Shown here: positions 1 through 8,416 of the stretch, piece by piece | How the letters are laid out: every line of letters starts with the position of its first letter | Numbering within the stretch: position 1 is the stretch's first letter | Assembly (NCBI RefSeq): GCF_008692195.1 | Contig: NZ_RXOM01000018.1 | Span: forward strand, 62,001-126,000 | Direction of reading: 5' to 3' | From: Salegentibacter sp. R32 | Lineage (GTDB): Bacteria > Bacteroidota > Bacteroidia > Flavobacteriales > Flavobacteriaceae | DNA length: 64,000 nucleotides | Made by a program: the position numbers and the translations under genes | The notes under the pieces: model-generated | What the model was told of the DNA's origin: nothing | The model's database searches: none | The model's input: the letters and a program-made list of their open reading frames with translations, nothing else

Positions 1-1
1 G

Positions 2-1267
2 ATAACTGAAGTAAACGTTGCTGAAACTTTAAAAGAGGTAAGGCGCGCTTTGGTAGATGCCGATGTAAACTATAAAACCGCAAAGAATTTTACCAATACA
101 GTAAAAGAAAAAGCACTTGGTCAAGACGTACTAAAAGCGTTAAAGCCAGGGCAATTAATGGTGAAACTCGTAAAAGATGAGTTAACCGAATTGATGGGAG
201 GTGATGCAGAAGGAGTAAATCTTTCAGGAAATCCCAGTATCATTTTAATGTCCGGTTTACAGGGTAGTGGTAAAACTACGTTCTCCGGTAAATTGGCTAG
301 TTTCTTAAAAAACAAGAAGTCCAAAAAACCATTATTGGTAGCTTGTGATGTTTACCGTCCGGCGGCAATCGATCAGTTGCACGTGGTGGGTGAGCAAATT
401 GATGTTGAGGTTTATTCCGACCGAGATACCAAAGACCCGGTTAAAATTTCACAAGATGCCATTGCTCATGCTAAAGAAAACGGGCATAATGTAGTGATTA
501 TCGATACCGCGGGTCGTTTGGCTGTTGATGAAGCGATGATGACCGAAATTTCGAACATCCATCAAGCCATTGAACCACAAGAAACATTGTTTGTGGTAGA
601 TTCAATGACAGGGCAGGATGCGGTAAATACGGCCAAAGCCTTTAACGATACACTTAATTTCGACGGAGTTGTACTTACCAAATTAGATGGTGATACGCGT
701 GGTGGTGCCGCTATTTCCATTAAATCTGTAGTAAATAAACCTATCAAGTTTATTGGTACCGGTGAAAAAATGGAAGCCATCGATGTTTTCCATCCTTCCC
801 GTATGGCAGACCGTATTTTGGGAATGGGAGATGTGGTTTCTTTAGTTGAAAGAGCTCAAGAGCAATATGATGAAGAAGAAGCAAGAAAACTTCAGAAGAA
901 AATTGCGAAAAACAAATTTGGTTTTGACGATTTCTTAAATCAGATTCAGCAGGTGAAAAAAATGGGGAATATGAAAGACCTCATTGGTATGATTCCCGGT
1001 GCTGGAAAAGCCATGAAAGATATCGATATTGATGATGACGCTTTTAAACATATTGAAGCGATTATTCATTCGATGACACCAGAAGAAAGGTCTACACCTT
1101 CGCTTATCAATGCGAGTAGAAAACGACGAATAGGAAAAGGTTCAGGAACTTCCGTAACTCAGGTAAATCAATTACTGAAGCAATTCGACCAAATGAGCAA
1201 AATGATGAAGATGATGCAAGGCGGCGGCGGAAAGAAAATGATGCAAATGATGCGCGGAATGAAATAA
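2..1267 (+). CDS. ffh: Signal recognition particle protein Ffh, 5' end outside window
   Basis: GTPase subunit of the signal recognition particle, which binds hydrophobic signal sequences on ribosomes and delivers them to FtsY at the inner membrane. The frame is open from base 2, reading ITEVNVAETLKEVRRALVDA, which is the Ffh N-domain, so the true start lies upstream. A TTG at 50 is not the start. Visible motifs: P-loop LQGSGKTT, DTAGRL (G3), TKLDGDTRGG (G4) and a Met-rich C-terminal M domain ending in repeated KMM/MMQMM. A strong terminator follows. Only the first part of the N domain is missing. Confidence 0.97.
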   Translation: MTEVNVAETLKEVRRALVDADVNYKTAKNFTNTVKEKALGQDVLKALKPGQLMVKLVKDELTELMGGDAEGVNLSGNPSIILMSGLQGSGKTTFSGKLASFLKNKKSKKPLLVACDVYRPAAIDQLHVVGEQIDVEVYSDRDTKDPVKISQDAIAHAKENGHNVVIIDTAGRLAVDEAMMTEISNIHQAIEPQETLFVVDSMTGQDAVNTAKAFNDTLNFDGVVLTKLDGDTRGGAAISIKSVVNKPIKFIGTGEKMEAIDVFHPSRMADRILGMGDVVSLVERAQEQYDEEEARKLQKKIAKNKFGFDDFLNQIQQVKKMGNMKDLIGMIPGAGKAMKDIDIDDDAFKHIEAIIHSMTPEERSTPSLINASRKRRIGKGSGTSVTQVNQLLKQFDQMSKMMKMMQGGGGKKMMQMMRGMK

Positions 1268-1271
1268 AACA

Positions 1272-1305
1272 AAAAAGGCTGGGAGCAAAATGCCCGGCCT
1301 TTTTT
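1272..1305 (+). terminator. Rho-independent terminator of ffh
   Basis: A 12-bp stem, aaaaaggctggg pairing with cccggccttttt (one G-T pair) around a 9-nt loop, ends in a T run 4 nt after the ffh stop. Confidence 0.9.
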
Positions 1306-1346
1306 AATGGAGATAATTAGTGATTACCAGATTTAATTTATAGAAA

Positions 1347-2237
1347 ATGACATTATTAGACGGTAAAAAAGTTAGTAACGATATTAAAAACGAAATTGCG
1401 GCCGAAGTTGAAAAAATGAAAAGCCGTGATGAAAAAGTTCCACATTTAGCAGCGATTATTGTAGGAAACGACGGCGCTAGTATGACCTATGTAAACAGTA
1501 AAGTGAAAGCTTGTAAACGTGTAGGCTTTGAATCTACTTTAGTGAGAATGTCCGGTACGACAAGCGAAATGGAACTACTCGACAAAATTGAAGAACTGAA
1601 TAATAATGATGATATTGATGGGTTTATCGTTCAGTTGCCGTTGCCTCCACAAATTGATACCCAAAAAGTATTAATGGCAGTAGATCCAGATAAAGATGTA
1701 GATGGTTTTCACCCTATCAATTTCGGTAAAATGTCGTTGGATATGACTTCTTTTATTCCTGCTACGCCGTTTGGAATTTTAGAACTATTAGAGCGTTATG
1801 ATATTCCAACAAAAGGGAAACATACCGTGGTGATTGGAAGAAGCCATATTGTGGGAAGACCAATGAGTATTTTGATGGGAAGAAGTGGTTTCCCGGGAAA
1901 TTCAACCGTAACTTTAACTCACAAATACACCAAGAATATTACCCAAATTACTTCACAAGCAGACATTATTATCATTGCGGTTGGGATTCCTCATTTCTTA
2001 AAAGCTGAAATGATTAAAGATGATGCAGTCGTAATTGATGTAGGAATTACCAGAGTTCCTGATGAATCTACCGAGAAAGGCTATAAAATTGTAGGAGATG
2101 TAGATTTTGATAATGTAAAGAAACGAGCTTCTTATTTAACCCCCGTTCCCGGTGGAGTAGGGCCAATGACCATTGCTATGTTGTTGAAAAATACCTTGCT
2201 GGCAAGAGAGCGTCACAGAAAAAGAGAAAAATTATAG
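1347..2237 (+). CDS. folD: Bifunctional methylenetetrahydrofolate dehydrogenase/cyclohydrolase FolD
   Basis: Cytoplasmic enzyme that interconverts 5,10-methylene-THF, 5,10-methenyl-THF and 10-formyl-THF for purine and formyl-Met synthesis. At 296 aa it has the usual family length. Recognisable signatures are YVNSKVKACKRVGF with the catalytic Lys in the N-terminal domain, VQLPLPPQ, DVDGFHP, the nucleotide-binding GRSHIVGRPM and the C-terminal TPVPGGVGPMT. The ATG at 1347 fits the family N-terminus. It lies alone between two terminators, so it is probably a monocistronic transcript. Confidence 0.97.
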   Translation: MTLLDGKKVSNDIKNEIAAEVEKMKSRDEKVPHLAAIIVGNDGASMTYVNSKVKACKRVGFESTLVRMSGTTSEMELLDKIEELNNNDDIDGFIVQLPLPPQIDTQKVLMAVDPDKDVDGFHPINFGKMSLDMTSFIPATPFGILELLERYDIPTKGKHTVVIGRSHIVGRPMSILMGRSGFPGNSTVTLTHKYTKNITQITSQADIIIIAVGIPHFLKAEMIKDDAVVIDVGITRVPDESTEKGYKIVGDVDFDNVKKRASYLTPVPGGVGPMTIAMLLKNTLLARERHRKREKL

Positions 2238-2256
2238 TCGATAAAATTCTATTGAA

Positions 2257-2288
2257 TAAAAAAGGAAACCAATTTGGTTTCCTTTTTT
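2257..2288. terminator. Bidirectional terminator between folD and the DUF1232 gene
   Basis: The perfect hairpin aaaaaaggaaacc/ggtttcctttttt has A and T runs on both sides. It lies between the converging folD and DUF1232 genes and can serve both. Confidence 0.88.
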
Positions 2289-2292
2289 AGCT

Positions 2293-2691
2293 TTAATCTT
2301 GTTCAAGTTTCCAGTCTAAATATTTGTGCAAATCACTTTCGATAAATCGTAATGCAAGTGCTAAAACACTAGCATCATCAACGTAACCAAACCCGGGAAT
2401 AAAATCTGGGATTATGTCTAAAGGATTCAGAACATATAATAGCGCAAATACAATAGAGGCGATGGTAAACCAAGGAATATCTCTATAAATTCCCAATTTG
2501 TAATCCTTTAGCATATTCACCATTAGCTTACCAAGTTCTGTATATTTTTTTAAAACACCTGCGGTAGACATTTTTCTATCAATCTCTTCTTGATTGTCTA
2601 AAGTTTCTGTGATGTCTTCAGGGCGAGATTTATTAGCCTCTTTTCTAACGTAATCTTCGTTAATTTTATCTTTTATTTTATCAAATATCAT
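2293..2691 (-). CDS. DUF1232 (YkvA-like) membrane protein
   Basis: A 132-aa protein with the YkvA/DUF1232 core in the C-terminal half: a membrane segment IASIVFALLYVLNPLDIIPD followed by FIPGFGYVDDASVLALAL. The motif NPLDxIPDFIPGFGYVDD is diagnostic for the family. The molecular function of DUF1232 is not established. The N-terminal ~55 residues are charged. It is the last gene of a tight minus-strand set, with 2 nt separating it from the AI-2E-type permease, so the two are probably co-transcribed. Confidence 0.85.
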   Translation of the reverse strand: MIFDKIKDKINEDYVRKEANKSRPEDITETLDNQEEIDRKMSTAGVLKKYTELGKLMVNMLKDYKLGIYRDIPWFTIASIVFALLYVLNPLDIIPDFIPGFGYVDDASVLALALRFIESDLHKYLDWKLEQD

Positions 2692-2693
2692 TG

Positions 2694-3773
2694 TTACAAT
2701 TTTTTCGAGTTACTTTCTTCTTTCAATTCCGTATTATCTAGTTCGGTATTGTTGCTAGAGCTAGATTTATCTTTCCCGTATTCTTTCTTATAAATCATTA
2801 CAATCAATAAGAATAAAGATACTAATAAAGGACCAAAAATAAGTCCGATAAAACCAAATAAAGGAACGCCAACTACTACGCCAATTAAAGTGATTAGCGG
2901 ATGAACATCAGATAGCCTTCTTAATACATATAATCTAATTAGATTGTCTGAAGAACCTACAACTACAATCCCATAAATTAAAATCGCAATGGCTTGCCAA
3001 TTTTCGCCTTGAGCAAACATCAGAATGGTCACAGGTACAATTCCGATAGCTGTTCCCACGAAAGGAATCATAGAACCAATGGTAGTAATAACAAACCAGA
3101 AAAACGGATTGGGAACTCCAAAAATTAAAAAACCAATTAGAGCGACAATTCCTTGTACCACAGCTACCAACGGAATACCAATTGCATTTGCCTTCACCAT
3201 ATTGTCACTTTCTTTACCTATTAGCATCAAATTTTCGTGATTAATAGGTAAATATTCATCTAGAGAATTTCTAATCTTATCTTGAAAAGTAAGCATATAA
3301 TACAGTAAGAAATACATAATACCAATAGCAATAAAGGCATTAAATGTACCGCCCGCCAAACTCTGTAAATTGGTTGATACCCAACCGGTAATTTCTGAAG
3401 TGTTTATTTGGTCGCTAATACTGTAATTTAATGAGTGTTCCCACTTATCAATTTGAGTTTTAAAAGCTTGAACTACTCTTTCTGAATTATTTACTGCTTT
3501 ACCTATTTTTGAAGTTAACATAGTGATGATTCCCGCCACAGGAACTAGAATGCCAATAAAAGAAGCAAACATTAATAAGCCGGCAGCCAAATCTTTATGC
3601 CAACCTTTCTGAACCAGTTTTCTCATCCAACCCTTTAGTAGAAAAAATAAAGTGATGGCACCTAAAATACCTGAAAGATAAGGTGTTAATTCTTTGAAAA
3701 TTAAGAAGCCTAAAAACAAAAGGAGCAACAAGATAAAAAGTTGTCTTACTAAGGCTGGTTGTAGTTGTTTCAT
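2694..3773 (-). CDS. AI-2E family transporter (PerM/YdiK-like permease)
   Basis: Inner-membrane protein of 359 aa with the AI-2E transporter pattern: paired N-terminal helices (residues ~8-50), a helix near 65-85, an extracytoplasmic stretch (~90-140) and a C-terminal bundle with FWFVITTIGSMIPFVGTAIG and PLITLIGVVVGVPLFGFIGLIFGPLL, the family's conserved core. Members export varied small molecules or Na+/H+, so the substrate cannot be read from sequence. The last 30 residues are polar and Ser/Asn-rich. It sits 3 nt from the VOC gene upstream. Confidence 0.88.
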   Translation of the reverse strand: MKQLQPALVRQLFILLLLLFLGFLIFKELTPYLSGILGAITLFFLLKGWMRKLVQKGWHKDLAAGLLMFASFIGILVPVAGIITMLTSKIGKAVNNSERVVQAFKTQIDKWEHSLNYSISDQINTSEITGWVSTNLQSLAGGTFNAFIAIGIMYFLLYYMLTFQDKIRNSLDEYLPINHENLMLIGKESDNMVKANAIGIPLVAVVQGIVALIGFLIFGVPNPFFWFVITTIGSMIPFVGTAIGIVPVTILMFAQGENWQAIAILIYGIVVVGSSDNLIRLYVLRRLSDVHPLITLIGVVVGVPLFGFIGLIFGPLLVSLFLLIVMIYKKEYGKDKSSSSNNTELDNTELKEESNSKKL

Positions 3774-3776
3774 ATA

Positions 3777-4202
3777 TTACTTGGCAAATAACTGTTGTTG
3801 GTTTTTAAATGCTTTGAATTCTAAAGCATTTCCGCAGGGATCATAAAAAAACATGGTGGCTTGTTCACCGGGTTTTCCTTTAAACCGAATATAAGGTTCA
3901 ATTTCAAAAGATATGTTTTTTTGCTGAAGTTTTTCTGAAAATGAATGAAAATCTTCCCACGTCAAAACAACTCCAAAATGCGGAATAGGCACTGCTTTTC
4001 CATCTACCGGATTTGTATTTTTCTTAGCAGAAGCATCTTTTTCTTTATAATGAATGACCAACTGATGACCAAAAAAGTCAAAATCTACCCAATGCTCGTC
4101 GCTTCTTCCTTCTTGAAGTTCTAACGTATCCCGATAAAAAGTTCGGGCAGCTTCTATATCATCTACAGGAATTGCTAAGTGAAAAGGCTGAATATTCTTC
4201 AT
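3777..4202 (-). CDS. VOC (glyoxalase/bleomycin resistance-type) protein
   Basis: A 141-aa protein of the vicinal oxygen chelate superfamily with two beta-alpha-beta-beta-beta modules. It opens with PFHLAIPVDDIEAARTFYRD, which supplies the first metal ligand His, and closes with FFYDPCGNALEFKAF, which supplies the last ligand Glu. HFGVVL in the middle begins the second module. Substrate is unknown; related flavobacterial proteins are annotated as glyoxalases. It lies between the Rho_N gene and the AI-2E permease with 3-nt gaps. Confidence 0.85.
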   Translation of the reverse strand: MKNIQPFHLAIPVDDIEAARTFYRDTLELQEGRSDEHWVDFDFFGHQLVIHYKEKDASAKKNTNPVDGKAVPIPHFGVVLTWEDFHSFSEKLQQKNISFEIEPYIRFKGKPGEQATMFFYDPCGNALEFKAFKNQQQLFAK

Positions 4203-4205
4203 GGA

Positions 4206-4442
4206 TTAATGATTTCTAAGTGCATTAATAAGTTCGTCTTTTGTCATTTTCGAGCGCCCTTCTATCCCTACTTTTTTAGCTTGTTGGTATAATTCTTCTT
4301 TGGTGCGCTCTTCATATTTTTCACTTTTACCACCTTTTTTACCAGAATCTGGAGTGTTAGCTATTCGCGCAGCTTTTTCTTTACTGTAACCTTCGTTCCG
4401 TAAAGCTTCGTATTGCTCTTCGTTTTTAATTCGTTTTGCCAT
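4206..4442 (-). CDS. Small Rho-N domain (DUF7218-like) protein
   Basis: A 78-aa basic protein. Residues 1-45 (KNEEQYEALRNEGYSKEKAARIAN, then a GKKGGKS linker) resemble a short module found in many bacterial and plant small proteins. Residues 46-78 (RTKEELYQQAKKVGIEGRSK to ELINALRNH) form a Rho N-terminal-like SAP helix-extended-helix, typical of nucleic-acid binding. The role is not established. It is the first gene of the four-gene set that ends at the DUF1232 gene. Confidence 0.8.
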   Translation of the reverse strand: MAKRIKNEEQYEALRNEGYSKEKAARIANTPDSGKKGGKSEKYEERTKEELYQQAKKVGIEGRSKMTKDELINALRNH

Positions 4443-4492
4443 TTTTGTTTTAAATGTAACAAGAATTAAAAACCTTTACCCTTAAAATAATG

Positions 4493-5296
4493 TTACTTTT
4501 TGCGATTGATTCTCGGTCGCTTTTTTACTTTGGCTTTCACCTCCTTAGCTGAAAATTGAGAAGCTTCTTCCGTTTTGCTGGAATTTCCTATGAGTTGATT
4601 AAGTGCTTTAAATTCTTCTGAAGTAAGCTCACGGTATTTTCCCACTGGTAAATCCAGTTCAATATTCATAATTCTAATGCGCTTCAGCTTAACCACTTCA
4701 TAATTTAAATACTCACACATTCTTCTAATCTGGCGGTTTAAACCTTGCGTGAGAATAATCTTGAATTCGTGACTGCTTATTTTAGAAACTTTACACTTTC
4801 TAGTAACGGTATCTAAAATAGGAACGCCATTACTCATTTTATTTAAAAAATCGTTGTTAATGGGTCTATCAACTTTTACAATGTATTCTTTCTCGTGATT
4901 GTTTCTGGCGCGTAAAATTTTATTGACAATGTCCCCATCGTCGGTAAGTAGAATGAGACCTTCACTGGGTTTGTCTAATCTCCCGATAGGGAAAATACGC
5001 TTTGGATAATTTATATAATCAATAATATTATCTTTTTCTACCCGGGTATCTGTCGTACAAACAATACCGACCGGTTTGTTGAAAGCGAGGTAAACGTTTT
5101 TTTCTTCTTTAGCTGAAATTAATTCACCATTTACCCGAACTTCATCTTCCTCAGAAACTTTGGTGCCCATTTCAGGAATAGCTCCGTTAATAGTCACCCT
5201 GCCTTCATCAATCAGTTTATCGGCTTTCCTACGGGAACAATAACCAACTTCGCTTAAAAATTTATTGATTCGTTTTAATTTCTTCTCTTCTGCCAC
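4493..5296 (-). CDS. rluF: 23S rRNA pseudouridine synthase RluF-type
   Basis: Isomerises uridine to pseudouridine in 23S rRNA; RluF acts near position 2604. It has an N-terminal S4 RNA-binding domain (RINKFLSEVGYCSRRKADKLI, residues ~9-60), the RsuA-family catalytic motif GRLDKPSEGLILL with Asp108, and NRQIRRMCEYLNYEVVKLKRIRI in the C-terminal core. A basic tail (KVKKRPRINRKK) follows. The 267-aa length and the GIVCTTDTRVEKDNI block favour RluF over RluB or RsuA. The exact target base is inferred from family. Confidence 0.88.
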   Translation of the reverse strand: MAEEKKLKRINKFLSEVGYCSRRKADKLIDEGRVTINGAIPEMGTKVSEEDEVRVNGELISAKEEKNVYLAFNKPVGIVCTTDTRVEKDNIIDYINYPKRIFPIGRLDKPSEGLILLTDDGDIVNKILRARNNHEKEYIVKVDRPINNDFLNKMSNGVPILDTVTRKCKVSKISSHEFKIILTQGLNRQIRRMCEYLNYEVVKLKRIRIMNIELDLPVGKYRELTSEEFKALNQLIGNSSKTEEASQFSAKEVKAKVKKRPRINRKK

Positions 5297-5309
5297 AGAT
5301 GTGAAAATT

Positions 5310-6149
5310 TTATTTATTTAGAAACTGAATAATTGCTGAATGAATATAATCATTATTCAATGAATGACCAGCACCTTCTGTTTCTATAAATTCAGATTGT
5401 TGAAGGTTTTTCTGAATACTTTTTGAAGCTTTTACCGGAGCAATTTTGTCGTACTTATCATGGATAACCAGAGTAGGTTGCTTTACTTCTTTGGCAAATT
5501 TTGCAATGGAAAATTCTTCAAACTTAAAACCTAATTGAGTATGGAATTTATTTTCTAAATCTTGCATTACCCGAGGTTTCAAGTTTAAGATTTGTTGGTA
5601 ATCATTCATAATCGAAGTCAGTTCTGAAGGTGGTCCCAACAGCACTAACTTTTTAATGTTCTCATTAGGGAATTGGTGCTGATGAAAAACCGTAGTCATT
5701 CCACCAATACTGTGGCCAATTACCATTTCCGGATTCAATTCCTGAACCATTTTCTCTACACATTTGGTGTAAAGGGGAACGTGAATATAGTTCCCTTCAG
5801 AATAGCCATGAGCCGGAGCATCAAAAGCGTAGATGTTATAATTTTCTGCTTGTAGTTTTTCAACTAAAACCTTCCAACGGTACGTATTGCTTTCCCAGCC
5901 GTGAATAAGTAAAATAGTTTTACCGGAACCTTGCCAATGATAAGTTTGTAACTTGATTCCTTCAGCAGTAATAATATCAGATTTAGCTCTTTTTAAAAAA
6001 TCTTCCTGTTCGGGTTTTACCCTTCCGCGCCGCGGTGTGCAAAACAAATAGAAAGCTTTTTTTACTGCTTTTTGGGGCTTGACTAAGTGTAAGGTGTTAA
6101 GCCTTATGCCAATTACTTTTGGTAAGTACTTATTGATTGTTTTTTTCAT
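5310..6149 (-). CDS. Alpha/beta hydrolase
   Basis: A 279-aa serine hydrolase-fold protein. Evidence: the oxyanion-side motif LIHGWESN, the nucleophile elbow GHSIGG (Ser147), the acid strand LVIHDKYDKIAPV and the catalytic His in GAGHSLNND. The N-terminal 40 residues are basic and do not form a clear signal peptide. Substrate is unknown; the fold fits a lipase/esterase or thioesterase. It lies 13 nt upstream of the pseudouridine synthase start. Confidence 0.85.
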   Translation of the reverse strand: MKKTINKYLPKVIGIRLNTLHLVKPQKAVKKAFYLFCTPRRGRVKPEQEDFLKRAKSDIITAEGIKLQTYHWQGSGKTILLIHGWESNTYRWKVLVEKLQAENYNIYAFDAPAHGYSEGNYIHVPLYTKCVEKMVQELNPEMVIGHSIGGMTTVFHQHQFPNENIKKLVLLGPPSELTSIMNDYQQILNLKPRVMQDLENKFHTQLGFKFEEFSIAKFAKEVKQPTLVIHDKYDKIAPVKASKSIQKNLQQSEFIETEGAGHSLNNDYIHSAIIQFLNK

Positions 6150-6169
6150 AGAAACCCCATAAAATTAAT

Positions 6170-6355
6170 TTAAACTTCGTCGGTATCTTTTTTTCTTTTT
6201 ACAATGCCAATTCCTGATAAGAAAAATATAAGTCCAACAATGGCAAATGCCCACGGACTTAATCCAATAGATAGGCTTCCAAAAATACCAAATACACCTA
6301 ATACCAGGCTAATCATTCCGCCAACAACAAGTACAATTCCAAGAATCTTAATCAT
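6170..6355 (-). CDS. Small two-helix membrane protein
   Basis: A 61-aa hydrophobic protein with two membrane segments separated by a Gly/Pro turn (LSIGLSPW) and a short charged C-terminus (KRKKDTDEV). No enzymatic motif. Similar tiny membrane proteins are common and uncharacterised in flavobacteria. It is probably the first gene of the minus-strand group running to 2293, since a -7 element lies just upstream. Confidence 0.65.
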   Translation of the reverse strand: MIKILGIVLVVGGMISLVLGVFGIFGSLSIGLSPWAFAIVGLIFFLSGIGIVKRKKDTDEV

Positions 6356-6378
6356 CTCTATTTTTTTTGGTTAGAGAG

Positions 6379-6386
6379 TAAAGATA
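6379..6386 (-). promoter_or_regulatory. Candidate -7 element upstream of the small membrane protein
   Basis: On the minus strand the sequence reads TATCTTTA, one base off the Bacteroidota -7 consensus TAnnTTTG and identical to elements at 14391 and 61747. It lies about 25 nt from the start codon at 6355. No clear -33 element. Confidence 0.45.
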
Positions 6387-6440
6387 CTATTATGTCTTGC
6401 TGCTAGGGTGATGATTAACATTTTGTAAACAAAAGCATCA

Positions 6441-7052
6441 TTAGTTGGTTTGCCATTTTTCAATCTCTTTTTTAGCAGACTCTTCCCCCGTCCAACGTAA
6501 AATTTTCACTTCGTCATTCAAATCGTAATTTTCAAACCAAGTACCAATCATTTTTCTTATTTCAGGATATTGAGTAGAAAAATCATCAAAGTTCGCCGCT
6601 TTAATAATTCGGTTTTTTTCTTCCGCAGGAATAGCGATTATTTTATTGTCAGATTCACCATCATCACTTAACTCTAATAGTGCAATCGGGATGATTTCAA
6701 CAACACTTCCGCTAGGGATATTTTCCCCTAAGATAAGTACATCGAGCGCATCGCCATCGCCATCTTTTTCAGGATTGGAATATGTAGAAGGAATAAAACC
6801 ATAATTGCCCAAGTAAGGCAAAAAATCAATTATTCGGGCTTTTCCTTCAGCAGAATCGACCACAAATTTTCTTGATATTTTATCATATTCAATTTTATGG
6901 TTGGTCCCGGCGGGAATTTCAACAACTGCTTGTACCTGATTGGCTTCAGAATAAGTAGGTAAATGATAAAAGTCTTTGGTTTCTTCCTTGGTTTTACAAG
7001 AAAAAAAGAATAATAGACTAACTGAAAAAAGTAAAAATGGGGTGATTTTCAT
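6441..7052 (-). CDS. ppa: Inorganic pyrophosphatase, family I, lipoprotein form
   Basis: Hydrolyses pyrophosphate to phosphate. Family I signatures are present: YDKISRKFVVD, YLGNYGFIPSTY and DGDGDALDVLILG, with the Asp cluster that binds Mg2+. The start is placed at 7052 rather than 7094, giving a signal KITPFLLFSVSLLFFFSC with lipobox Cys19, and this avoids overlapping the upstream gene (1 nt between stop and ATG). Most family I enzymes are cytosolic; this one appears to be exported and lipidated. Active-site residues look intact, so it is probably active in the periplasm or at the outer membrane. Confidence 0.88.
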   Translation of the reverse strand: MKITPFLLFSVSLLFFFSCKTKEETKDFYHLPTYSEANQVQAVVEIPAGTNHKIEYDKISRKFVVDSAEGKARIIDFLPYLGNYGFIPSTYSNPEKDGDGDALDVLILGENIPSGSVVEIIPIALLELSDDGESDNKIIAIPAEEKNRIIKAANFDDFSTQYPEIRKMIGTWFENYDLNDEVKILRWTGEESAKKEIEKWQTN

Positions 7053-7053
7053 G

Positions 7054-7605
7054 TTATTCCCAACCAATCCAAAAACGTTTAATTTCAGCATCATCAGGAA
7101 TCTGATTTGGCTCTACCGGGATATCGGTATTGTATTTTGCATCGCCGGAAATATGTTTTTTATCGATAGCGATGTAAGCGTTAATTTCATCTAAGAAAAT
7201 AATCACATTACTCAGTGTATTTTCGATACGGGAAATTTTATAATTGGTAGAAATATCTTTAAAAGTACTTTTAGCCGTTAAACCTTTTTCGGTTTTAAAT
7301 CGCTTGTCTTTCACTTGAATAGTCCCAATTGTACTCGTGCTATCAAATTGTTGAACAGGAGTTAGTAATAAAAGTTCACTTCCTTTTTTATCAAAAACCG
7401 AAATTTGATTGCTATTTCTAAACTGGTTTTGTCCTTGTTTTACAATAGAATCGTTTGCATAAATAGAATCTAAATCTCTAACTTGGACATCTTTAGTAAG
7501 AAGCCCTACTTGATTTTTAGTTATTAAAAAAGGATCTTTTTTTTCTTCTTGTTTACAAGAAATTATAACGAGTGCTAAGGTGAAAAGCGTGATTAATTTT
7601 TTCAT
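7054..7605 (-). CDS. Hypothetical lipoprotein upstream of ppa
   Basis: A 183-aa predicted lipoprotein: signal MKKLITLFTLALVIISC with Cys17 as lipidation site. The mature part is mixed alpha/beta with the pattern DLDSIYANDSIV and a repeated LTPVQQFDSTSTIGTIQVKD stretch. No family recognised. It ends 1 nt before the pyrophosphatase start, so the two are very likely one transcript of two exported proteins. Divergent from queE. Confidence 0.7.
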   Translation of the reverse strand: MKKLITLFTLALVIISCKQEEKKDPFLITKNQVGLLTKDVQVRDLDSIYANDSIVKQGQNQFRNSNQISVFDKKGSELLLLTPVQQFDSTSTIGTIQVKDKRFKTEKGLTAKSTFKDISTNYKISRIENTLSNVIIFLDEINAYIAIDKKHISGDAKYNTDIPVEPNQIPDDAEIKRFWIGWE

Positions 7606-7731
7606 GGGTATATTGAATTATAAAGCCGTAAAAATAGGAATACTTATTTGCTCTTAGAAATAATTTGGAATGAATTCTATGAACAATTTAAGATAACTTC
7701 AAGAAATAAGAATAGTTCATTTGCTATTGAT

Positions 7732-7739
7732 TATCTTTG
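7732..7739 (+). promoter_or_regulatory. -7 promoter element of queE
   Basis: TATCTTTG matches TAnnTTTG exactly and ends 7 nt before the queE ATG at 7747, so the transcript would be almost leaderless. No good -33 element at the usual distance. Confidence 0.6.
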
Positions 7740-7746
7740 CGCCGCG

Positions 7747-8379
7747 ATGAAAAAAGAAGAAATAGAGCAGTTGGTAAATGAAGGGAAAATGCTTCCGTTA
7801 ATGGAAGAATTTTATACCATTCAAGGAGAAGGTTACCATAAAGGAACGGCCGCTTATTTTATAAGAATAGGAGGTTGCGATGTAGGTTGCCATTGGTGCG
7901 ATGTAAAAGAAAGTTGGGATGCCGAAAAGCATCCGCCAACGGTTACTGAGAAAATAGTAGATAATGCTACAAAATATAGCGATACTGTTGTGGTCACCGG
8001 TGGCGAACCGCTTACTTGGGATATGACCGAACTTACCACACAATTAAAAGCAAAAGGAGCAAAATTGCATATTGAAACTTCCGGGGCTTATGAATTAACT
8101 GGAGTTTGGGATTGGATTTGCCTTTCTCCCAAAAAACTAAAACCTCCTACCCAGAAAGTTTATGAAAATGCAAATGAATTAAAAGTGATTGTGTACAATA
8201 AACACGATTTAAAATTTGCAGAACAGCAAGCAGCCAAAGTAAATAAAGATTGTATTTTGTATTTGCAACCCGAATGGAGCGTTCGTGAAAAGATTATACC
8301 GTTGATTGTCGATTATGTGATGCAAAATCCAAAATGGAAAGTTTCCCTGCAAACGCATAAATATTTAAACATACCGTAA
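7747..8379 (+). CDS. queE: 7-carboxy-7-deazaguanine synthase QueE
   Basis: Radical SAM enzyme that contracts 6-carboxytetrahydropterin to 7-carboxy-7-deazaguanine in queuosine biosynthesis. Start set at the ATG at 7747 (210 aa): the longer frame from 7648 would run through the -7 element. Substrate-binding EEFYTIQGEGYHKGTAAYFIR precedes the cluster motif CDVGCHWC (Cys44, Cys48, Cys51, CX3CX2C). VVTGGEPL is the SAM-binding GGE motif. No other queuosine gene is nearby. Confidence 0.93.
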   Translation: MKKEEIEQLVNEGKMLPLMEEFYTIQGEGYHKGTAAYFIRIGGCDVGCHWCDVKESWDAEKHPPTVTEKIVDNATKYSDTVVVTGGEPLTWDMTELTTQLKAKGAKLHIETSGAYELTGVWDWICLSPKKLKPPTQKVYENANELKVIVYNKHDLKFAEQQAAKVNKDCILYLQPEWSVREKIIPLIVDYVMQNPKWKVSLQTHKYLNIP

Positions 8380-8416
8380 TCATTCATCTGAAAAGATTGA
8401 AATTTTAAACTGAAAA

